A stretch of 64,000 nucleotides of DNA, from positions 124,001 to 188,000 of the forward strand of contig NZ_LWLS01000105.1 in NCBI RefSeq assembly GCF_001905095.1, given 5' to 3'. The stretch is from Micromonospora sp. CB01531. Lineage in GTDB: Bacteria > Actinomycetota > Actinomycetes > Mycobacteriales > Micromonosporaceae. How positions within the stretch are numbered: the first letter of the stretch is position 1; each line of letters opens with the position of its first letter. The notes beneath the pieces are model-generated. The model had not been told where the DNA came from. It did no database searches and saw only the letters and a program-made list of their open reading frames with translations. A program made the translations under genes and the position numbers. Of the stretch, positions 1 to 8,193 are shown piece by piece.

Positions 1-1
1 C

Positions 2-937
2 CGGTGGGCGATCCGGCTGCTGCGCGCCGTCACCGGCCGACCCCGCATCCTGGTCAACAGCTACTGCTACCACGGCTCGGTGGACGAATCACTGATCGTG
101 GTCGGGCCGGACGGGCGATCGCGCAGCCGCGAGGGCAACGTCGGCGCCCCCTGCGACGTGACCGTGACCAGCCGGGTCGCCGAATTCAACGACCTCGACG
201 GCCTGGCCCGCGAACTCGCACACGGCGACGTCGCCGCGGTGCTGATGGAGCCGGCGCTGACCAACATCGGCATCGTGCTGCCCGAGCCCGGTTATCTCGA
301 TGGGGTTCGCGCGCTCACCCGGCAGCACGGCACCTACCTCATCAACGACGAGACGCACACCTTCTCTGCCGGGCCGGGCGGCGCGACAGCCGCCTGGGGG
401 CTGACGCCGGACGTGGTCACGATCGGCAAGGCCATCGGTGGCGGCGTCCCGGTCGGCGCGTACGGCCTGTCCGCCGAGTTGGCCGCCGCGTTGACCGGCC
501 GGGCGGACCTGGACCTGGTGGACATGGGCGGTGTCGGGGGCACCCTCGCCGGCAACCCGGTGTCGATCGCGGCCACCCGAGCCACCCTGCAGGAGGTACT
601 CACCGACGACGCGTTCGCCGGCATGATCGACGTGGCGACCGTTTTCGCCGAGGGCATTCGCAAGATCATCGAAGGGCACGCGCTGCCCTGGTCGGTGAGC
701 CAACTCGGCGCGCGGGTGGAGTACCGCTTCGCCGCGCCGGCTCCCCGCACCGGCACCGAGTCAGCGGCCTGCGCCGATCCCAACCTGGAGGACTACCTGC
801 ACGTCTACCTGATCAACCGGGGCGTCCTCCTGACCCCGTTCCACAACATGGCGCTGATGTGCCCGCAGACCACCGTCGAGGACGTCGCCCGGCACCACGA
901 GGTCTTCGCCGACGCACTCGCCGAGCTGCTGGCCTGA
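2..937 (+). CDS. Class III PLP aminotransferase, glutamate-1-semialdehyde aminomutase-like (5' end cut by window)
   Basis: The frame is open from the first bases of the window, so the N-terminus lies outside. The fragment shows family hallmarks: a YHG motif near nt 53-64, the acidic DETHT segment at nt 347-361 that contacts the PLP pyridine nitrogen, and the Schiff-base lysine in TIGKAIGGG (Lys codon nt 428-430). This pattern fits the glutamate-1-semialdehyde aminomutase/aminotransferase branch of fold-type I enzymes. The substrate cannot be told: many actinobacterial homologues are not the haem-pathway HemL. About 311 residues are visible of the usual 430-450. The gene ends at TGA 935-937. 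Family assignment is firm, specificity open. Confidence 0.85.
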   Translation, partial: RWAIRLLRAVTGRPRILVNSYCYHGSVDESLIVVGPDGRSRSREGNVGAPCDVTVTSRVAEFNDLDGLARELAHGDVAAVLMEPALTNIGIVLPEPGYLDGVRALTRQHGTYLINDETHTFSAGPGGATAAWGLTPDVVTIGKAIGGGVPVGAYGLSAELAAALTGRADLDLVDMGGVGGTLAGNPVSIAATRATLQEVLTDDAFAGMIDVATVFAEGIRKIIEGHALPWSVSQLGARVEYRFAAPAPRTGTESAACADPNLEDYLHVYLINRGVLLTPFHNMALMCPQTTVEDVARHHEVFADALAELLA

Positions 938-1051
938 CCGCTCGCCGGCAGGGCCGGTCAGGCCGGGACGGCCGCGGACGGCGACATCCGCGCGGCGCGG
1001 CCTGGCCCGACCGCGCCACCTGACGGCGGTCAGCTGGCAAGCTGGGTACTT

Positions 1052-1414
1052 GTGGATCGGAAGCAGGTGACGGGCTGGGTCGCGGCCTACGAGCAGGCGT
1101 GGCGCACGCCGGGGACCGAGGTGCTCGCCACGATCTTCACCGAAGCGGCGAGCTATCTGCAGGGGCCCTACCGGACGCCGGTCATCGGCCTGCCGGCCAT
1201 AGCCCGGATGTGGGAGGACGAGCGCGACGGCCCCGACGAGGTGTTCCAGCTGACCAGCGAGATCGTCGCGGTCGAGGGCGACACCGCGGTCGCCCGAGTG
1301 GAGGTCCGGTACGGCGAACCGGTCGAGCAGGAGTACCGCGACCTGTGGATCATGCGATTTGCCGAGGACGGGCGCTGCCGTTCGTTCGAGGAGTGGCCCT
1401 TCCAGCCGGCTTAG
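1052..1414 (+). CDS. NTF2-like / SnoaL-fold small protein
   Basis: A 120-residue protein starting at GTG 1052. It begins with a helix containing AAYEQAW, followed by a region ending in GLPAIARMWEDER and then alternating strands that finish with DLWIMRFAEDGRCRSFEEW. Length and strand order fit the cone-shaped NTF2/SnoaL fold, and the IMRFAEDGR-type ending is typical of that superfamily. Members include polyketide cyclases, ketosteroid isomerases and many uncharacterised proteins, so no reaction can be assigned. It lies 114 bp after the aminotransferase on the same strand and is convergent with the epoxide hydrolase gene. No signal peptide or membrane segment is visible. Confidence 0.6.
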   Translation: MDRKQVTGWVAAYEQAWRTPGTEVLATIFTEAASYLQGPYRTPVIGLPAIARMWEDERDGPDEVFQLTSEIVAVEGDTAVARVEVRYGEPVEQEYRDLWIMRFAEDGRCRSFEEWPFQPA

Positions 1415-1459
1415 CCGACCGTCTCCGGTGGACGCTGATGGCGCCGGTCGGCTCACCCG

Positions 1460-2683
1460 TCATCGCAGCGATCGGAAGGCCGCTCGAAGCTCCGCCGCGA
1501 ACAGTTGGGGCTGCTCCCATGCCGCGAAGTGACCGCCCCGGTCGACCTCGTTGAAGTAGTTGAGCTGTCGGTAGGCCTGCTCCGCCCAACTCCTCGGCGC
1601 ACGGTAGATCTCGCCCGGAAACACGGTCACCGCCACGGGGAGCGAGATCTCCGCCGTCTGCTGTGACGCGGCGCTGAAATAGTCGTACTTGTTCTCCCAG
1701 TAGAGCCGCGCGGAAGAGACGGCGGTGTTCGTCAGCCAGTAGAGCGAGATGTCGTCGAGGACATCGTCCCGCGCGAGGTCGCCCGCGGGTTGCCCTTCGA
1801 GCACCCGCTGGATCGCCCCGGCCGGCTGGCCATCACCGTCACCGTGGTCAAGAAGCCAGGCTGCCAGGCCGACGGGCGAATCCGTGATGCCGTAGCCCAC
1901 GGTCTGTGGTCGGGTTTGCATCATGACCCCGTAGGCGGCGTTCTTCAGGAAGAAGCCGCTCAGCGTCTCGAAGGCCCGCCTCTCGTCAGCGGACAGCCCG
2001 GCCGGGGCCGGATCGCCACCCATGATTACCTGCGCCAGGTCGCCCGGCACCGTCGCCGGCATATTCAGATGTATGCCCAGAAGCCCCGGCGGCGCCTGGC
2101 GCGCCATCGCATGCGCGACGAGTGCCCCCCAGTCGCCGCCCTGGTGCACATAACGCTCGTATCCCAGGCGTCCCATCAGCTCGGCCCAGGCGCGCGCGAT
2201 TCGGTCGGGATCCCAGCCCGTATCCTGCGGTTTCTCCGAGAAGCCATGGCCGGGCATCGAGGGTATGACGACGTCGAAGGCGTCCTCCGCCCGGCCACCA
2301 TGAGCCGGCGGGTCGGTGAGCGGACCGATGGCCTTCAGGAATTCCAGGATCGAGCCGGGCCAGCCATGGGTGATGATCAGCGGCAGAGCGTTCGGATGGG
2401 GAGAGCGGACGTGGATGAAGTGGATGTCGAGGCCGTCGATGTTCGTCATGCACTGCGGCAGGGCGTTGAGCCTCGTCTCCACCTTGCGCCAGTCGTAGTC
2501 CGCCGTCCAGTACCGGGCGAGCTTCTGAAGGTGGCTCAGCTGCACGCCCTGTGATTGATCCGGAACCGTCTCCGGATCGGGCCACCGGGTCGTGGCCAGG
2601 CGTCGGCGAAGATCGACGAGATCTCCCGCCGGGACATCAACGCGGAACGCGCGTACGTCTGTCGCCATCGTTGCTGTCGCCAT
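1460..2683 (-). CDS. Epoxide hydrolase (microsomal type, EHN domain + alpha/beta hydrolase)
   Basis: The 407-residue protein has an N-terminal EHN domain (about residues 8-115) and an alpha/beta-hydrolase core. The oxyanion-hole motif HGWPG is at 106-110, the nucleophile Asp184 in GGDWG, a candidate lid tyrosine Tyr328 in ARLYWEN, a candidate acid Glu358, and the catalytic His385 in GGHFAAWE. This is the full catalytic set of microsomal-type epoxide hydrolases, which open epoxides to vicinal diols through a covalent ester. The ATG at 2683 was chosen because AGGA precedes it by five bases. The frame stays open upstream to 2839, but that part has no family similarity. No signal peptide; probably cytosolic. 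A palindrome upstream (2819-2839) may be its operator. Confidence 0.9.
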   Translation of the reverse strand: MATATMATDVRAFRVDVPAGDLVDLRRRLATTRWPDPETVPDQSQGVQLSHLQKLARYWTADYDWRKVETRLNALPQCMTNIDGLDIHFIHVRSPHPNALPLIITHGWPGSILEFLKAIGPLTDPPAHGGRAEDAFDVVIPSMPGHGFSEKPQDTGWDPDRIARAWAELMGRLGYERYVHQGGDWGALVAHAMARQAPPGLLGIHLNMPATVPGDLAQVIMGGDPAPAGLSADERRAFETLSGFFLKNAAYGVMMQTRPQTVGYGITDSPVGLAAWLLDHGDGDGQPAGAIQRVLEGQPAGDLARDDVLDDISLYWLTNTAVSSARLYWENKYDYFSAASQQTAEISLPVAVTVFPGEIYRAPRSWAEQAYRQLNYFNEVDRGGHFAAWEQPQLFAAELRAAFRSLR

Positions 2684-2976
2684 CAGAATCCTCTTTCCGC
2701 CGACTACCTGGCGCGGTCCGGGCGGACGCCGACCTGCCTTCGACCGGAGGCGGTCGAGCGTGGCCACAACACGCAAGCCGGCCGATGCGGCGCCGGCTGG
2801 CCAGAGCACGGAATCTCCTTGGCGCCACCGAGGCGCCAATGTTCAGCCTAAGCTTCGGGCCGGGACGTGCGAGCCGGAACGCCAACCTGACGGCCGGGCG
2901 CTCTCGCCGTGACGAAGAGCTGCCGGTCGCGGTCAGCCGGACTGGCACCCGGCCGCACCGCCGAGCTGGTATCGCG
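2684..2976. other. Intergenic region between epoxide hydrolase and GNAT gene
   Basis: I see no credible gene here. It holds the epoxide hydrolase leader, the 2819-2839 palindrome and about 130 bp between that palindrome and the end of the acetyltransferase reading frame. Confidence 0.5.
2819..2839. promoter_or_regulatory. Perfect 8-bp palindrome, candidate operator
   Basis: TTGGCGCC and GGCGCCAA form a perfect inverted repeat around a 5-base centre, 136-156 bp upstream of the epoxide hydrolase ATG. The symmetry fits a dimeric regulator site. The cognate regulator is not identifiable in the window, and GC-rich palindromes also arise by chance. Confidence 0.3.
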
Positions 2977-3887
2977 TCAGCGCACGATGACGAGGTTGGC
3001 CATGTCGACCACCGGGCGGTAGCCGAGCCTCGCGTAGACCTTGTTCGAGGTCGGGTTCGCCTGGTCGGTGAACAGGCACACCCGCGCACCCTCGGCCTGG
3101 AGCCGCCGGGAAACCTCGGCGACCGCGTTGCTGGCCCAGCCGCGCCCGCGCTGCGTCGGGGGCGTGTACACCGGACCCACCCGCGCGACCCCGAACGATG
3201 GTGGCTTGGCACCCGTCAGGTGCACCGGCTGCCCTTCCTCGTCGACCCAGAACCACATCCGCCCGGCACGGAGCCGGCGCAGCAACTCCGCACGCTCGGG
3301 CGCCTTGTGCGCGCTGGCCCCCGCGGACGGCCCGCCTGTTCGTCGGCATCGCCCATGAACGCGCCGAACCACTCCGTGGCCAGGTCCACGTCGTCCTCGG
3401 TCGCGGCCACCAGGCAGCCGGGCGCGGGCTCCGGCCGGACCAGCTCGCCGAGCTCGTGCAGCCGCGTGTGTTGGCTGACCTGCACCCGCCCCCCACCGAG
3501 CCGGGTCAGCTCGGCGGCGCACAGTTCGACGACGGGAAGCGCCCCGTTGATCGCGAGCACCTCCTCCCCGCGCTCGTGCAACGTGCAGGCCAGGGCCACG
3601 GCCGCCTCGTCGGGCATCGGCAGCAGGAACGGCGGGTAGGGCGCGAACGGAGCCGTGCGCATCCCGGCACCGACCACGGCGCCGGACTCGTCCCTGACCA
3701 CCAACCACCAGTCGCGGTCGGGCTGCGCGATCCCATCGGCCTGCTGCGCCGACCGCCGGTGCGCGAAGCCGGCCACCACCGTACTGATCACCGGATCGGC
3801 GGCCAGGTGGTCACCGGCCGCGGCGAGGAACTCGCCGGGATCCGTGTGGAACTGCAGGCGCGAGGTGGCCATCGGGACAGCGGTCAT
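2977..3887 (-). pseudogene. GNAT acetyltransferase interrupted by a one-base frameshift
   Basis: Two consecutive frames together encode one GNAT protein of about 303 residues. The upstream frame (from 3887) gives an N-terminal domain ending near FGAFMGDADEQAG. The other frame then continues with AELLRRLRAGRMWFWVDE, the acetyl-CoA loop QRGRGWAS and the C-terminal NPTSNKVYARLGYRPV typical of GNAT enzymes. The switch falls at a run of five C on the plus strand (3318-3322); one extra base there restores a single frame, and the 911-base span is one short of a multiple of three. Either the gene is recently inactivated or the assembly lost a base in a homopolymer. The fold is clear, the substrate unknown. 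Confidence 0.8.
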
Positions 3888-3942
3888 CTGGGCAAACTAC
3901 CCATCCTGGTGCCACACCGGCATCGGAATTTCCACGCCGTGG

Positions 3943-5628
3943 TCAGGGCCCGGGACAGTCATCCAGGCCGATGTTGTGGTACCAGCACCCGCCGGACGGG
4001 GCGGTGTCGAAGCGCACGGCCGCGACGGCGTTGCCTTCCAGGTGGTTGTCGTGGACCCACCCGGATTCGCAGGTGCCGGCGGTGGTGATCTGGAGGCCGT
4101 GGGTCTGGGTCCGGTGGGGCTGGCTGTCCCAGACACGGTTGTTGTGGATGGTGGGGTGGTAGGTGGCAGCGGCCACGGTGATGCCGGCCCTGGTGGGCGG
4201 GGCGCCGGGTATCTCGTAGGGAGCGCCCGGCGGTGGGGTGCGGTCCGGCCAGGCGGTCAGCGCGCCGGGGCGGCGCGGCGCGAGCACCAACTTGGTCGCG
4301 GTGTTGCCCATGACGATGACCCGGTGCCCACCAGCGGTGATCCACTTGCCGCGGTGGCCGTCCGGCACCCAGTTCGCGGACGTGTCGGTGAGGGACCGTT
4401 CGGTGTAGGAGACGGTGTCGCCGCTGCCGGACGAGGCGGGCGCGGTGCGCCGGCCGTTGTTGCGGATGCGGTTGCCGGCTATGGCGACGTCGGCCAGCGA
4501 GGAGTCGGCGAGGATCCCCTCGAGGGCGTTGTCCCAGAACTCGTTGTCCTTGATGATCATGTCGGTGGCGGGCGCCTGGGGCCCGCCGGCGAGGTTGTGC
4601 TGCCAGTAGCCGTAGCGGCCGTTACGGCTGATGCGGTTGCCTTCGACGGTGTAGGGGCCCGGGGTGTTGCCGATGGCTACCCCGTCCCAGACGTTGTCCT
4701 CGATGACGCAGCCGGTCACGATGCCGCCCCGCCCGGCGACGCCCGTGGTGCCGAGCGAGGACACGTCGTAGCCGGCCTGGTGGTTGCCGATCAGGGTGCA
4801 GCCGGAGACGATGAGCCCGTCGGCGCCCCAGTCGGAGATGCCGAACCGGTTGCCCTCGGCGTGGCAGCCGATGACGCGGATCCCCCGAGGCGGGGTCCAG
4901 TCCCTGCCCTGCAGCTCGAAGAAGATGCCGTTGGTGCCGTTGCGGATCGTGGTGCAGGCGCTGACCGTGCACCGCTCCACAGGGCCCCAGCCGCCGATGC
5001 CGATGCCGATGCCGGCGCCGCCCATCCACTCGCCGTTCTCCAGCCGGCCGCAGTGCTCGATCAACAGACTGTCGACGAACGTGTCCTGCAGGAAGTCGCA
5101 ACCGAAGCCGGTGGCCGCCGTGTCGTGGATGTACAGGTCGTGAAAGCGGCCCCGCCACACGTACTGCATGCCCAGGCCCTTGGCGAGCACGTCGTACTCG
5201 GGCAGCCGCACCCCCGAGCCGTCGATCTCGAAGTACGCGAAGGTGCAGGCGGCGATGTGGTTGTCGCGGCTGGCGCCGTGTTCCCGGGCGGTGAAGTAGG
5301 CCAGCGGAGTGGGGGAGCGCGGATCGCCCGGATTGGCCAGCACGAACCGGGTGGCGGCGGCCCCCGCGCCGATCAGCGAGACACCGCTTCTCCACACGGT
5401 GCCCTTGTCCCTGATCGAGTACACCCCGGACGGGCAGTAGATGGTGCGCGGCTGACCGTCGTGGACGTAGGCGGCGCCGAGCTGGTCGACCAACCGCTGG
5501 AGTGCCGGCTGGTCGTTGGTGGTTCCGTCGCCGGTCAGGCCGTGATCGCGGGCGTTGCAGACGAAGGGGCCCGCCGCGGCGGGCCCGGTCCCGGCGCGGG
5601 GTAGACGCCTGCCTTGCGGCTGGTGCAT
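3943..5628 (-). CDS. Right-handed parallel beta-helix protein (pectate-lyase-3 type)
   Basis: 561 residues from ATG 5628, chosen because a perfect AGGAGG lies four bases upstream. The N-terminal block DHGLTGDGTTNDQPALQ is the signature of the pectate-lyase-3/phage-tailspike beta-helix superfamily. It is followed by many short imperfect coils rich in N, G and V (for example IHNNRV, ISRNGRYGYWQHN, VEGNRISRNG) characteristic of PbH1 repeats. Such proteins bind or cleave polysaccharides. No catalytic residues can be named from sequence alone, and I see no clear signal peptide from this start, which is unusual for the class. Divergent from the small membrane peptide at 5992. Confidence 0.75.
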   Translation of the reverse strand: MHQPQGRRLPRAGTGPAAAGPFVCNARDHGLTGDGTTNDQPALQRLVDQLGAAYVHDGQPRTIYCPSGVYSIRDKGTVWRSGVSLIGAGAAATRFVLANPGDPRSPTPLAYFTAREHGASRDNHIAACTFAYFEIDGSGVRLPEYDVLAKGLGMQYVWRGRFHDLYIHDTAATGFGCDFLQDTFVDSLLIEHCGRLENGEWMGGAGIGIGIGGWGPVERCTVSACTTIRNGTNGIFFELQGRDWTPPRGIRVIGCHAEGNRFGISDWGADGLIVSGCTLIGNHQAGYDVSSLGTTGVAGRGGIVTGCVIEDNVWDGVAIGNTPGPYTVEGNRISRNGRYGYWQHNLAGGPQAPATDMIIKDNEFWDNALEGILADSSLADVAIAGNRIRNNGRRTAPASSGSGDTVSYTERSLTDTSANWVPDGHRGKWITAGGHRVIVMGNTATKLVLAPRRPGALTAWPDRTPPPGAPYEIPGAPPTRAGITVAAATYHPTIHNNRVWDSQPHRTQTHGLQITTAGTCESGWVHDNHLEGNAVAAVRFDTAPSGGCWYHNIGLDDCPGP

Positions 5629-5991
5629 CGGCCCTCCTGTCCGCGAGACAGGCCGCCGCCGGCGGCGGGCCCGTGCCGTAGTGGGCGTACGCCGCAGCGC
5701 CGGCCAAGGGCGGATCGTGGTCGCGCGGGCGGCCGGAACGTCCGCGGCTCGCCAGCGCCAGCAGGAGGAGTATCCCACCGGCTCGGGTGTCCTTGACCCC
5801 GCTTTGCCGTAGGGACGCGAGCTGGACAGCCGACCAGCAGGGCGGTCAGGTCTCCCACCTGACCGCCGGACAGCGCGGTCGACCGAGCCGCCCGGCGCGA
5901 CCGGTTGGCCGCCCGCGCCGGAGCCGCCCGTTTGGCGCCCTGAACGACGGGTACGGGCGGTAAGAGGAGCGGGCAGGAGAGGTGGCGGGCG
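5629..5991. other. Divergent intergenic region with a strong hairpin
   Basis: No convincing gene. The region holds the beta-helix Shine-Dalgarno next to 5628. GGCGGTCAGGT (5841-5851) and ACCTGACCGCC (5857-5867) make a perfect 11-bp stem with a 5-base loop. No T-tract follows on either strand, so this could be a factor-independent terminator of actinobacterial type or a protein site. Confidence 0.5.
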
Positions 5992-6174
5992 ATGAACAAG
6001 AGCCGGTTCAGTGACGTGGTCGTCGGCGCGGCCGGCAACGTGGCCGGTGCGGTCGTCGACCCCCGCGAGGGATTCACCCGGCTCCGGGCGGCGGTCCCCG
6101 GCCGCACCCTCGCCACCGTGGCCGCCGGGCTGGTCATCGGCTATCTGGCGGCGCGACTCGGTCGCCGCAGGTGA
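5992..6174 (+). CDS. Small one-helix membrane protein, unknown function
   Basis: A 60-residue reading frame from ATG 5992 with a purine-rich GGAGAGG upstream. The first half is mildly polar (NKSRFSDVVVGAAGN), then one hydrophobic stretch at about residues 40-55 (LATVAAGLVIGYLAA) ends in the basic tail RLGRRR. The layout suggests a single inner-membrane helix with the C-terminus facing the cytosol. I do not recognise a family. It precedes the TPP enzyme by 249 bp on the same strand and might be co-expressed. Being this short, it could be spurious, but the ribosome site and hydrophobic helix argue for a real gene. Confidence 0.5.
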   Translation: MNKSRFSDVVVGAAGNVAGAVVDPREGFTRLRAAVPGRTLATVAAGLVIGYLAARLGRRR

Positions 6175-6423
6175 CTTCCAGGCAACGCCGGGGTGGCATC
6201 GCGGCCGGGGGAGCAGAGCGGCCATTTGCCGGTTCGCCGGCACAGGCCCGGGTAGCTGCCGGAAACTCGGGACGTGCCGGTGACACCCCGGTACGCGAGC
6301 ACCAGTCCCTGCCACGGCCCAGGTGGCACGAGGAACGGCGGCCGGCGCTGGGACTGCGCCGCGCTCCAGCGGCCGGCACCTGCGGGCGGAGACCGCGGTA
6401 ACTCCAGGATCAGGAGGCGTGAC

Positions 6424-8193
6424 GTGCAGGAGATCGTAGGCGAGAGCCTGGCCCGACGGCTGGTGGATTGGGGCGTCGACACGGTCTTCGGCCTGCCCGG
6501 AGACGGCATCAACGGCCTGATGGAGGGCTTCCGCCGGCAGCGGGACAAGCTGAGGTTCGTGCTGGTGCACCACGAGGAGGCGGCGGCCTTCATGGCCACC
6601 GGCTATGCGAAGGCGACAGGGCGAGTCGGGGTGTGCGTCGCGACGTCCGGGCCGGGGGCGATTCACCTGCTCAACGGCCTCTACGACGCCAAGCTCGACC
6701 ACGTGCCGGTGTTGGCCATCACCGGCATGCAGGAGAGCTCGGTGCTGGGTTCGCACTATCAGCAGGAGGTGCACGCGGCGTTGCTGTATCAGGATGTGGC
6801 GGAGGCCTACAACCTGATGGTGACGAATCCACAGCAGGTGCCGGGGGTGGTGGACATCGCCATCCGGCACGCTCTGGCCCGGCGCAGCGTCGCACACCTG
6901 TCCTTCCCCAATGATGTGCAGGTCGCCGCGGCGGGCGAGGACCCGTATCGGCATGTCAGCCCGGGGAAGCCGCCGATGAGCAGCCCGGTGGTGTCGCAGC
7001 CGGCGGTGTCGGCCGTGCAGGCGGATCTGGCCCGGGCGGCTGAGGTGCTCAACGCCGGGAAGAAGGTCGCGATGCTGGTCGGCGTCGGCGCCCGCCGTGC
7101 TCGCAACGAGGTCCTCGCGGTGGCCGACGCGCTGGCCAGCCCGATCGTGAAGACATTGTCGGGCAAGATGGTGGTCCCCGACGATCATCCGCTGACCACC
7201 GGCGGTCTCGGCCTGCTCGGCACCAAGCCGAGCGAGGAGCTGATGGAGGAGTGCGACACCCTGCTGATGGTGGGCACCTCTTTTCCGTACGGGAAGTACC
7301 TGCCCTCGCCGGGCCAGGCGCGGGTGGTCCAGATCGACATCGACGCGAGCCTCATCGGCCTGCGCCTGCCGATCGACGCGGCCGTCACCGCGGACGCCAC
7401 GGTGGCGTTGCAGCAGCTGCTGCCGATGCTCCAGGCCCGATCGGACCGGTCCTTCCTGACGAAGTACCAGCAGGCGCGGGACGCTTGGCGCGCGGACATG
7501 GAAGCGTTGGAGGACCCGGGCCGGGACCCGATCGCCCCGCAGTATCTGATCAGCTGCGTCGACGAGGCCGCAACCTCGGACGCCATCCTCACCTGCGACT
7601 CCGGCACCATCGCCACCTGGGCGGCGCGGCACTGGACCATCCGCGGCAACCGGGAGTTCTACCTGTCCGGCAACCTGGCCACCATGGCGCCGGGCCTGCC
7701 GTACGCGGTCGCCATGCAGCACGCGTACCCGGGCCGGCAGGTGATCGCGTTCGTCGGCGACGGCGGGTTCGCCATGCTGATGGCCGAGTTCCTCACCGCC
7801 GTCCGCCACGAGCTGCCGATCAAGGTGATCATCAACAACAACAACGCGTACGGGCAGATCCTGTGGGAGCAGATCATCCTGGGCTACCCGGAGTACGAGG
7901 TTCGGCACGGGCAGCCGGAGCCCGACTTCGCGGCCTGGGCGCGGGCCTGCGGCGGTTACGGCGTGAAGGTCACCGACCCGAAGTCGCTGTCCGGGGCGGT
8001 CCGGGAGGCTCTGGCGCATCCGGGGCCGGCGCTGGTGGACTGCGACGTCAACCCGAACGAGCCGCCGATGCCCGGCAAGGTCCGCTACGAGCAGGCCAAG
8101 CACTTCACCGAGGCATTCCTGCGTGGTGAGCCGCACAAGAAGGCGACCCTCGCCACGGTGGCCCGGGACAAGATCAACGAGTTGCGGTCATGA
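6424..8193 (+). CDS. Thiamine-pyrophosphate-dependent enzyme, pyruvate oxidase/acetolactate synthase-like
   Basis: 589 residues from GTG 6424, fixed by AGGAGG at 6412-6417. It contains the three TPP-enzyme domains: N-terminal Pyr domain with the cofactor-activating Glu51 in HHEEAAAF, a central domain, and a C-terminal PP domain with the Mg/TPP motif starting GDGGF (residue 445) and ending in a run of Asn near AYGQI. The overall pattern (GLPGDGINGLMEGF at the start) is closest to the PoxB/pyruvate oxidase branch, which decarboxylates pyruvate oxidatively, rather than to biosynthetic IlvB. Substrate is not proven. The last codons overlap the ATG of the next gene, so the two are translationally coupled and probably act on linked metabolites. 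Confidence 0.85.
   Translation: MQEIVGESLARRLVDWGVDTVFGLPGDGINGLMEGFRRQRDKLRFVLVHHEEAAAFMATGYAKATGRVGVCVATSGPGAIHLLNGLYDAKLDHVPVLAITGMQESSVLGSHYQQEVHAALLYQDVAEAYNLMVTNPQQVPGVVDIAIRHALARRSVAHLSFPNDVQVAAAGEDPYRHVSPGKPPMSSPVVSQPAVSAVQADLARAAEVLNAGKKVAMLVGVGARRARNEVLAVADALASPIVKTLSGKMVVPDDHPLTTGGLGLLGTKPSEELMEECDTLLMVGTSFPYGKYLPSPGQARVVQIDIDASLIGLRLPIDAAVTADATVALQQLLPMLQARSDRSFLTKYQQARDAWRADMEALEDPGRDPIAPQYLISCVDEAATSDAILTCDSGTIATWAARHWTIRGNREFYLSGNLATMAPGLPYAVAMQHAYPGRQVIAFVGDGGFAMLMAEFLTAVRHELPIKVIINNNNAYGQILWEQIILGYPEYEVRHGQPEPDFAAWARACGGYGVKVTDPKSLSGAVREALAHPGPALVDCDVNPNEPPMPGKVRYEQAKHFTEAFLRGEPHKKATLATVARDKINELRS

Noticed and set aside
5629-8136. Long open frame on the minus strand upstream of and in frame with the beta-helix gene
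   Set aside because: It runs antisense through the TPP enzyme gene, has no family likeness before residue 1 of the beta-helix protein, and the real start is fixed by a perfect Shine-Dalgarno at 5628.
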